Positions 1-5,308 of a stretch of DNA of 8,114 bases are shown here, piece after piece. Positions within the stretch are counted from its first letter, which is position 1, and every line of letters starts with the position of its first letter. Under the pieces are notes generated by a model. The model searched no databases. It saw only the letters and a program-made list of their open reading frames with translations, and was not told where the DNA came from. The stretch is from NCBI GenBank assembly GCA_002404115.1, contig DHJB01000015.1, positions 1-8,114 on the forward strand, in the 5' to 3' direction. This DNA is from Microbacteriaceae bacterium UBA4731. Its GTDB lineage: Bacteria > Actinomycetota > Actinomycetes > Actinomycetales > Microbacteriaceae. Made by a program: the position numbers and the translations under genes.

Positions 1-714
1 TGGTGGCAGACCGAGACCGGCGCGATCATGATCTCGGCGCTCCCGGGGATCACGGAGACCAAGCCGGGCTCGGCGCAGGTGCCGGTCCCAGGCGTCTCGA
101 TCGACGTGCTCGACGACGACGGCAAGCACGTCGGCCACGGCAAAGGCGGCCTGCTCGTGGTCACCGAGCCGTGGCCCTCGATGCTGCGCGGGATCTGGGG
201 CGACCCGGAGCGGTTCAAGGAAACCTACTGGGACAAGTTCGAGAACAAGTCGCTGTACTTCGCGGGAGACGGCGCCCGCCTCGACGACGACGGCGACATC
301 TGGCTGCTCGGCCGGGTCGACGACGTGATGAACGTGTCGGGGCACCGGCTGTCCACCGCGGAGATCGAATCGTCGCTGGTCTCGCATCCGATGACGGCGG
401 AGGCCGCCGTTGTCGGGGCCTCCGACGAGGTCACCGGCCAGGCCGTCGTCGCGTTCGTGATCATCAAGTTCAGCCACCTCGACGACAGCTCCCACGCGGA
501 CCTCGCCGCAACCCTGCGCGCGCATGTCTCCCAGCAGATCGGTGCGATCGCCCGCCCCAAGCACATCTTCATCGTGAAGGAGCTGCCGAAGACGCGATCG
601 GGCAAGATCATGCGCCGACTGCTGCGGGATGTCGCGGAGGGCCGCGAAATCGGTGACGTGACCACGCTCGCCGACACCATGGTGATGCAGTCCATCAGCG
701 ACACGATGAAGTAG
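1..714 (+). CDS. acs: Acetyl-CoA synthetase, C-terminal part (5' end outside window)
   Basis: AMP-forming acetate--CoA ligase, a cytoplasmic enzyme that activates acetate with ATP to acetyl-AMP and then forms acetyl-CoA. The frame is open from base 1 and gives 237 residues before TAG. The visible part begins at the ANL-superfamily motif WWQTETG (residues 1-7), which in E. coli Acs (652 aa) lies near residue 413, so about 410 residues are missing upstream. Next come YFAGDGAR (86-93; the Asp binds the ribose of AMP), the hinge region GRVDDVMNVSGHRLSTAEIES (split here as 104-114 and 115-124), and PKTRSGKIMRR (196-206). The latter carries the catalytic lysine, K202, which is reversibly acetylated in this family. 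These motifs separate Acs from other acyl-CoA ligases. The gene is convergent with the RidA-family gene, with a large palindrome between them. No oddity is seen in the visible part. Confidence 0.95.
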   Translation, partial: WWQTETGAIMISALPGITETKPGSAQVPVPGVSIDVLDDDGKHVGHGKGGLLVVTEPWPSMLRGIWGDPERFKETYWDKFENKSLYFAGDGARLDDDGDIWLLGRVDDVMNVSGHRLSTAEIESSLVSHPMTAEAAVVGASDEVTGQAVVAFVIIKFSHLDDSSHADLAATLRAHVSQQIGAIARPKHIFIVKELPKTRSGKIMRRLLRDVAEGREIGDVTTLADTMVMQSISDTMK

Positions 715-764
715 CGCCCCCGCGCATCCGCATCCGCATCCGGCCACGGCGCATCCAGCGCCAT

Positions 765-845
765 CGAATTCGACGGAGATTTTCGGGAAAACCGGGCACA
801 GCGTCCCGTTTTCGCTCAAAAAGCCGAAAATCTCCGTCGAATTCG
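765..845. repeat. 81-bp palindromic intergenic element, perfect 22-bp arms
   Basis: Arm 765-786 (starts CGAATTCGACGG, ends TTTTCGG) is the exact reverse complement of arm 824-845. The 37-nt centre contains a second, slightly imperfect inverted repeat, 787-796 (GAAAACCGGG) against 805-813 (CCCGTTTTC) with one bulged C, and an 8-nt loop. The whole unit can fold into one long hairpin of about 31 pairs, with 10 unpaired bases (814-823) on the 3' side. It is richer in A/T than its surroundings. It lies between the convergent 3' ends of acs (714) and the RidA-family gene (861), so it could stop transcription from both sides. However, neither side of the stem is followed by a T-run, so it is not a textbook intrinsic terminator. 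It may be a dispersed palindromic repeat of the REP/MITE kind; copy number cannot be judged here. Confidence 0.85.
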
Positions 846-860
846 CAACGGGCGATCGAG

Positions 861-1331
861 TTAGGCGAACTCGACGACCAGCTCCACCTCGACGGGCGCG
901 TCGAGCGGCAGCACGGCCACGCCGACGGCCGACCGGGCGTGCACGCCGATCGTGCCGAAGATCTCGCCGAGCACCTCTGACGCGCCGTTGATCACGCCGG
1001 GCTGGCCGGTGAACGACGGGTCGGATGCGACGAAACCGGTGACCTTGACGATCTGCGTGATCCGGTCGAGCGAGCCGATGACCGACTTGATCGCGGCGAG
1101 CCCGTTCAGCGCGGAGATCCGGGCGTAGTCGCGGGCGTCGGACGCCGGGATGAGCCCGTGGCCGTCGCCGACCTTGCCGGTGGCCGGCAAGGCGCCGGAA
1201 ACCATCGGCAGCTGGCCGGCGGTGAACACGAGCGACCCGGAGACGATGGCCGGCACATAGGCGGCAACCGGCGGCACCACCGAGGGAAGGTCGATGCCCA
1301 GCTCGACCAGGCGTGCGTCAATCTGCGACAT
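861..1331 (-). CDS. RidA/YjgF/UK114-family protein
   Basis: A 156-residue cytoplasmic protein of the RidA (YjgF/YER057c/UK114) superfamily, whose founding members deaminate reactive enamine/imine intermediates and form trimers. The C-terminal signature HARSAVGVAVLPLDAPVEVE (131-150) aligns in register with E. coli RidA: R133 matches the substrate-binding Arg105 and E148 matches Glu120. An N-terminal strand VFTAGQLP (35-42) also fits. It is longer than classical RidA (about 128 aa) and belongs to the longer actinobacterial subgroup, so imine deaminase activity is an inference. The ATG start is preceded by GGAAGGAAAG, a good ribosome binding site that overlaps the last codons of the upstream DUF4177 gene; only 2 nt separate that stop from this start, so the pair is co-transcribed and probably translationally coupled. 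M. tuberculosis Rv3678c is the likely counterpart. Confidence 0.9.
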   Translation of the reverse strand: MSQIDARLVELGIDLPSVVPPVAAYVPAIVSGSLVFTAGQLPMVSGALPATGKVGDGHGLIPASDARDYARISALNGLAAIKSVIGSLDRITQIVKVTGFVASDPSFTGQPGVINGASEVLGEIFGTIGVHARSAVGVAVLPLDAPVEVELVVEFA

Positions 1332-1333
1332 GG

Positions 1334-1501
1334 TTACTTTCCTTCCGACCCGGCGACCGGGCGCTTGAGGTAGGCGACAAGTCCGCCCTCCGGACCGGTG
1401 ACGACCTGCACCAACTCCCAGCGCTCAGAGCCCCAGTTGTTCAAAATTGCGGCCGTGTTGTGAATCATCAACGGCGTCGTGAGGTATTCCCATGCGGGCA
1501 T
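1334..1501 (-). CDS. Small DUF4177-type protein (55 aa)
   Basis: Translating the minus strand from the ATG at 1501 gives 55 residues starting MPAWEYLTTPLM and ending AGSEGK before TAA at 1336-1334. The pattern fits small DUF4177 proteins: an N-terminal WEY strand, then AAILNNWGSERWELVQVV (18-35), matching the family's 'LNxxGxxGWELVxV', then a short strand GGLVAYLKRP (39-48). One position that is usually Gly before WEL is Arg here. Function is unknown; no catalytic residues or membrane segment are seen, so it is probably cytoplasmic. It is the first gene of a two-gene unit with the RidA-family gene 2 nt downstream. The 5' end is only 50 bp from the divergent PBP start. No strong ribosome binding site is visible (GGATG about 6 nt upstream is the nearest). 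M. tuberculosis Rv3678A holds the same position. Confidence 0.85.
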   Translation of the reverse strand: MPAWEYLTTPLMIHNTAAILNNWGSERWELVQVVTGPEGGLVAYLKRPVAGSEGK

Positions 1502-1538
1502 GTGGCATCCATTCAGGCGGTTTTTCAGTTTTGTCCCT

Positions 1539-1544
1539 TACGCT
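1539..1544 (+). promoter_or_regulatory. Candidate -10 element for a leaderless PBP transcript
   Basis: TACGCT at 1539-1544 fits TANNNT and would place transcription start at about 1551-1552, exactly on the ATG of the PBP gene. There is no Shine-Dalgarno sequence upstream of that ATG (the preceding 20 nt are pyrimidine-rich), as expected for a leaderless mRNA, which is common in actinobacteria. No clear -35 is seen. Confidence 0.4.
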
Positions 1545-1546
1545 CA

Positions 1547-1552
1547 ATTCTA
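1547..1552 (-). promoter_or_regulatory. Candidate -10 element for the DUF4177-RidA unit
   Basis: Read on the minus strand, 1552-1547 is TAGAAT, which fits the actinobacterial TANNNT -10 consensus. Transcription would start near 1540, giving a leader of about 39 nt before the ATG at 1501. No convincing -35 is seen. It overlaps the PBP start codon on the other strand. This is inference from sequence only. Confidence 0.3.
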
Positions 1553-4140
1553 TGTCTGCCAAAAATCGAACGGTTAGTGGAGCGCTCGGCGGTTTCGTCG
1601 GTTTCATTGGCATGAGCCTCGTCGCCGGGGTTCTCGTCACCGCCGCCATCACGCCCGCAATCGCCGTTTCCGGCATGGCCGCAACGAATACGATCAACGT
1701 TTTCGAGAACCTGCCCGACTACCTGGCCATCGACCAGCTCGCGCAGAAGAGCAACATCTACGCCACCACCTCCACGGGCAAGCCCCGGCTGCTGGCGTCG
1801 TTCTACGACCAGAACCGGGTCGAAGTGGGCTGGGACAAGATCAGCAAGTTCGCGAAGGATGCCGCAGTCGCCGGCGAGGACCCCCGCTTCTACAAGCACG
1901 GCGGCATCGACATCCAGGGCACGATCCGTGCCACCGGGAATACGCTGCTCGGCGGCGGCACCCAGGGTGGGTCGTCGATCACCCAGCAGTACGTGAAGAA
2001 CGTTCTCGTGCAGAAGTGCGAGGCGATCAACGACGAGAAGAAGCAGGCCGCCTGCTACAACCTGGCCACGAAGGCCACCCCCGACCGCAAGCTCAAGGAG
2101 ATGCGGTTCGCGATCGGGGTGGAGAAGAAGTACTCGAAGGACGACATCCTTCGCCAGTACCTCAACATCACCGGCTTCGGCGGCACAATCTACGGCATCG
2201 AATCCGCCGCCAACTACTACTTCAACACGACCGCCGCGAATCTGACGGTGTCACAGGCGGCCAGCCTCCTGGCCATCGTGAACAACCCGTACAAGTTCCA
2301 GCTCGACCACCCCGAGAGCACGACCAACGGCAAGGCCAACGGCTACGCCGCCAACAAGGAGCGCCGCGACTACATCCTCGGCGCGATGCTCAAGTACAAG
2401 AAGATCACGCAGAAGGAATACGACACCGCCATCGCAGCCAAGATCGTGCCGACGATCACCGAGTCGAGCACCGGCTGCAAGACGGCCAAGGCCGATGCGT
2501 ACTTCTGCGACCTCGTGACCAAGAAGCTCCTGCACGACCCCGTCTTCGGGCCGGACGCGGACACGCGCCTGTCCAACTTCCGTCGCGGCGGGTACAACGT
2601 CTTCACGACGCTCGACCTGGACCTGCAGAAGGCCGCCGTCACCACGATGAACAAGAACGTGCCGAAGGTGTGGGGCCAGGGCGATGTCGGGGGTGTCATC
2701 ACGAGCGTCGAGGTCGGCACGGGCCGGGTGCTGGCGATGACCCAGAACAAGGACTACAGCCAGGACCCGAAGGTTCAGGCGACGGGCAAGAACTACACGG
2801 GCCTCAACTACAACACCGATTACACGGAGGGCGGCTCGCTCGGCTTCCAGCCTGGGTCGACATACAAGGTGTTCACCCTCGGGGAATGGCTGAAGGAAGG
2901 ACACTCGCTCCAGGAGCGCGCGGACACCAGCTTCAAGACCGACTGGGGCACGTTCCAGGACAGCTGTCTGGGCCCGCAGGCCTACGGCGCAGGGTTCCAA
3001 CCGAGGAACGACACGAACGACGAGAACGGCGCCCACTACTCGGCGCTGCAGTCGACGATCCAGTCCATCAACACGGGCTTCATCGGCATGGCTAAGAAAC
3101 TGGACCTCTGCGGAATAGCCAAGACCGCGGGGCGCTTCAATGTGCACCGCGCCGACGGTAAGCCGCTCAAGCAGGGCGCCAGCTCCGTGATCGGCACCAA
3201 CGAGATCGCGCCGCTGACAATGGCCGTCGCCTATGCCGGCATCGCCAACAAGGGCGTCACCTGCTCCCCCATCGTGATTGACAAGATCATCGGCCCGGGC
3301 GGCAAGAACATGCCCGTTCCGAAGTCGAAGTGCGACGCGGCCGTCGACCCTGAGATCGCCGCCGGCATGACGTACGCCATGCAGCGCGTGATGACCGAGG
3401 GCACCGCGCGGCAGTCAAATTACGCCACATCACCCAAGGTTCCGATGATCGGCAAGACCGGTACCACTGACGGCGCGAAAGACACCTGGATGAGTGGCGC
3501 GAGCACCAAGGTGGCGACCGTTGTCGGCGTTGTCAGTGTGACCGGCAACATCCCCCAGCGCATCCGGTTCTTCCCCAGCGGCCGGGTCTCCGATGCGCGG
3601 CACCGCATGTGGCCCGATGTGATGTCGGTTGCGAACGCCAAGTACGGTGGAGGCACCTTCCCCGACGCCTCCTCGAAGGCGATTTACGGCGTCCAGGTGA
3701 CCGTGCCCGACCTGCGCGGCAAGTCGATGGCTGAGGCCAAATCGGTGCTCGAGGCCGCCGGCTTCGGCTTCATCGATGGCGGCCAGACCGACTCCCCGAT
3801 GCCGACCGGCACCGTCGCCCGCACCAACCCGGGCGGCGGCACGCGCATTGGCCTTGGTTCCTCCATCACGGTGTACTCCAGCAACGGCAGCCAGGTGTTG
3901 ATCCCTGATGTCGTCGGCAGCAACGAGGCCGATGCGCGGGGCACGCTCGTGGGCGCGGGCTTCACTGTCGATAAGAAGGAGACGGACGTCTCCGATCCGG
4001 CGCAGGTCGGCATCGTTCAGTCGATGAGCCCGGATGCCGGATCCGGCGCGAAGCCCGGCTCGACGGTCACCATCGTGGTGGGCAAGCTCGGCGCCCCAAC
4101 GCCGAGCCCGACCCCGACCAAGCGCAAGGGCAAGGGTTGA
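1552..4140 (+). CDS. ponA2: Bifunctional class A penicillin-binding protein with two PASTA domains (PonA2-like)
   Basis: Peptidoglycan glycosyltransferase/DD-transpeptidase, 862 aa, anchored in the membrane with its catalytic part outside. A membrane segment lies at about 13-40. The GT51 domain shows EDPRFYKHGG (109-118, catalytic Glu), GGSSITQQ (139-146), RKLKEM (179-184), YLN (203-205) and YGIESAANYYF (214-224). The transpeptidase domain shows STYK (S436 nucleophile, K439), SIN (505-507) and KTGT (635-638). Two PASTA domains follow at about 715-778 and 781-844, then a Pro/Thr/Lys tail. Eight cysteines (156, 168, 309, 319, 472, 520, 571, 594) sit in the outer part and may form disulfides. 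I chose ATG 1552 (MSAKNRT) because the in-frame ATG at 1492 would run through the divergent DUF4177 gene and place about 20 atypical residues before the membrane anchor. The stop overlaps or nearly abuts the phosphoesterase start. Confidence 0.95.
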   Translation: MSAKNRTVSGALGGFVGFIGMSLVAGVLVTAAITPAIAVSGMAATNTINVFENLPDYLAIDQLAQKSNIYATTSTGKPRLLASFYDQNRVEVGWDKISKFAKDAAVAGEDPRFYKHGGIDIQGTIRATGNTLLGGGTQGGSSITQQYVKNVLVQKCEAINDEKKQAACYNLATKATPDRKLKEMRFAIGVEKKYSKDDILRQYLNITGFGGTIYGIESAANYYFNTTAANLTVSQAASLLAIVNNPYKFQLDHPESTTNGKANGYAANKERRDYILGAMLKYKKITQKEYDTAIAAKIVPTITESSTGCKTAKADAYFCDLVTKKLLHDPVFGPDADTRLSNFRRGGYNVFTTLDLDLQKAAVTTMNKNVPKVWGQGDVGGVITSVEVGTGRVLAMTQNKDYSQDPKVQATGKNYTGLNYNTDYTEGGSLGFQPGSTYKVFTLGEWLKEGHSLQERADTSFKTDWGTFQDSCLGPQAYGAGFQPRNDTNDENGAHYSALQSTIQSINTGFIGMAKKLDLCGIAKTAGRFNVHRADGKPLKQGASSVIGTNEIAPLTMAVAYAGIANKGVTCSPIVIDKIIGPGGKNMPVPKSKCDAAVDPEIAAGMTYAMQRVMTEGTARQSNYATSPKVPMIGKTGTTDGAKDTWMSGASTKVATVVGVVSVTGNIPQRIRFFPSGRVSDARHRMWPDVMSVANAKYGGGTFPDASSKAIYGVQVTVPDLRGKSMAEAKSVLEAAGFGFIDGGQTDSPMPTGTVARTNPGGGTRIGLGSSITVYSSNGSQVLIPDVVGSNEADARGTLVGAGFTVDKKETDVSDPAQVGIVQSMSPDAGSGAKPGSTVTIVVGKLGAPTPSPTPTKRKGKG

Positions 4141-4145
4141 GCCCC

Positions 4146-5120
4146 GTGAGTTCGCGCGGCGGACCCCTCAGAGCGGCAGCCGCCGTGGCTGTCGGCGTGG
4201 GGCTCGCCGCGTTCGCCTGGGGCTCGCTCGTCGAACGCAAACGGTTCACGCTGCGTGAGGTGATCGTGCCGGTGCTCGCCCCCGGGTCTGCTCCGATCAA
4301 GGTGCTGCACATCTCGGACATGCACATGGCTCCCTGGCAGCGCGACAAGCAGGAGTGGGTCCGCGGCCTGGCCGCCCTCGCGCCTGACCTGATCGTGGAC
4401 ACCGGCGACAACCTCGGCCACGAAGACGGCATCGAGGCGGTCGAGTACGCCCTGGCGCCGTTCAAGGGCATCCCAGGGGTCTTCGTCAACGGTTCGAACG
4501 ATTATCACGGGCCGCAGCTGAAGAACCCGATGAAGTACTTCGGCGGGCCGTCGGTCCTCCGTACGGTCAAGCCCCCGGCGCTCGACGTCGATCGCCTGCA
4601 CCGGGTTTTCGCGGACCTCGGCTGGACCGACATCGACAACGCGGCCGTTGCCCTTGACGTGAACGGAACGCACCTCGAGTTCTTCGGCGTCGACGACCCG
4701 CACCACGGTTACGACCGGCTGGACCTGATCACGCGCGCGATCGACGACCTCCGGGCCAGCGATCCCCTCTTGGATGAGACGTGGCCGGACAAGAAGGGGG
4801 CTCTCGCCTCCCGGCCGACAGTCACCATCGGGGTGAGCCACGCGCCCTACCAGCGGGTGCTGAACTCGTTCGTGAACCATGGCGCCCAGCTGATCCTGGC
4901 CGGCCACACACACGGCGGCCAGGTCTGCCTGCCCGGCTTCGGCGCGCTGGTCACCAACTGCGACATCCCGCGCGCCCAGGTCAAGGGCCTGAGCCTCTGG
5001 GACTCCGGGCTGCACACGTCCTACCTGCACGTTTCCGCCGGCCTCGGCACGTCGATCTACGCCCCCGTGCGGTTCGCCTGCCCGCCCGAAGCGACCCTAC
5101 TCACCCTCACTGCAGCCTGA
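4146..5120 (+). CDS. Membrane-anchored calcineurin-like metallophosphoesterase
   Basis: Binuclear-metal phosphoesterase of the YkuE-like group, 324 aa from GTG 4146. An N-terminal hydrophobic segment (about 9-27) suggests a membrane anchor. The metal-binding motifs appear in order: SDMHM (57-61, Asp58 and His60), TGDN (86-89), GSNDYH (116-121, in place of the usual GNHD/E), SHAPY (231-235) and GHTHGGQ (253-259). The substrate is unknown. GTG 4146 is preferred because AAGGG lies 9 nt upstream; a TTG at 4137 that overlaps the PBP stop codon is an alternative giving three more residues. Just 5 nt separate the PBP stop from the GTG, so the two genes are probably one transcript. M. tuberculosis Rv3683 follows ponA2 in the same way. 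A role in envelope or lipid-intermediate metabolism is only suggested by this context. Confidence 0.9.
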   Translation: MSSRGGPLRAAAAVAVGVGLAAFAWGSLVERKRFTLREVIVPVLAPGSAPIKVLHISDMHMAPWQRDKQEWVRGLAALAPDLIVDTGDNLGHEDGIEAVEYALAPFKGIPGVFVNGSNDYHGPQLKNPMKYFGGPSVLRTVKPPALDVDRLHRVFADLGWTDIDNAAVALDVNGTHLEFFGVDDPHHGYDRLDLITRAIDDLRASDPLLDETWPDKKGALASRPTVTIGVSHAPYQRVLNSFVNHGAQLILAGHTHGGQVCLPGFGALVTNCDIPRAQVKGLSLWDSGLHTSYLHVSAGLGTSIYAPVRFACPPEATLLTLTAA

Positions 5121-5157
5121 GGCGGGGCATCCGTCACCGGGCGCTGTCTTTTCGATC

Positions 5158-5163
5158 TATACT
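5158..5163 (+). promoter_or_regulatory. Likely -10 element of the tRNA-Pro promoter
   Basis: TATACT at 5158-5163 is one base from the TATAAT consensus and would start transcription near 5170, about 14 nt before the tRNA's first base. The expected -35 position (about 5134-5140, TCACCGG) matches TTGACA poorly. Confidence 0.5.
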
Positions 5164-5183
5164 TGTGGAGGCCCACGGGCCAT

Positions 5184-5257
5184 CGGGGTATGGCGCAGCT
5201 TGGTAGCGCGCGTCGTTCGGGACGACGAGGTCGCAGGTTCAAATCCTGTTACCCCGA
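5184..5257 (+). tRNA. tRNA-Pro (anticodon CGG)
   Basis: A 74-nt cloverleaf. The acceptor stem CGGGGTA (5184-5190) pairs with TACCCCG (5250-5256), with discriminator A5257. The D-arm contains GCGC-AGCTTGGTA-GCGC. The anticodon stem CGTCG/CGACG encloses the loop TTCGGGA, which gives anticodon CGG and reads CCG, a frequent proline codon in high-GC genomes. The T-arm AGGTTCAAATCCT has the conserved TTCAAAT. The 3' CCA is not encoded (ACAG follows), so it must be added enzymatically. It is flanked by its own promoter candidate and a strong hairpin terminator, so it is a single-gene unit. Confidence 0.97.
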
Positions 5258-5262
5258 CAGAA

Positions 5263-5300
5263 GAAGAGGGCCACACATTGTGTGGTCCTCTTCCTGTTTA
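5263..5300 (+). terminator. Intrinsic terminator after tRNA-Pro
   Basis: A 14-bp stem, 5263-5276 (GAAGAGGGCCACAC) with 5280-5293 (GTGTGGTCCTCTTC), contains one G-T pair and an ATT loop, and is followed by CTGTTTA. The run of T is short. The hairpin also lies 16 bp beyond the stop of the minus-strand gene ending at 5309, so it may serve both directions. Confidence 0.8.
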
Positions 5301-5308
5301 ACATCCGG

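Noticed and set aside
225..764. Long open frame on the minus strand opposite acs
   Set aside because: The acs frame is strongly conserved in motif order; the opposite frame gives Ser/Arg/Pro-rich sequence without domain features, typical of high-GC antisense frames.
765..845. Treating the palindrome as a classical Rho-independent terminator
   Set aside because: No T-run follows the stem on either strand and the stem is far longer than usual; reported as a repeat with possible terminator activity instead.
1492..1551. Upstream ATG at 1492 as PBP start
   Set aside because: It overlaps the DUF4177 gene on the other strand and adds residues unlike the usual short cytoplasmic tail of these PBPs.
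2251..3147. 298-codon open frame on the minus strand inside the PBP gene
   Set aside because: It is opposite the clearly coding PBP and its product is Arg/Val/Leu-rich with no recognisable motif.
4017..5030. 337-codon open frame on the minus strand opposite the phosphoesterase
   Set aside because: The plus-strand frame holds all metallophosphoesterase motifs; the opposite product is low-complexity Arg/Val/Asp-rich.
5184..5300. tRNA-Pro 3' end as integration site of a mobile element
   Set aside because: No integrase gene and no duplicate of the tRNA 3' end was seen downstream within the window.
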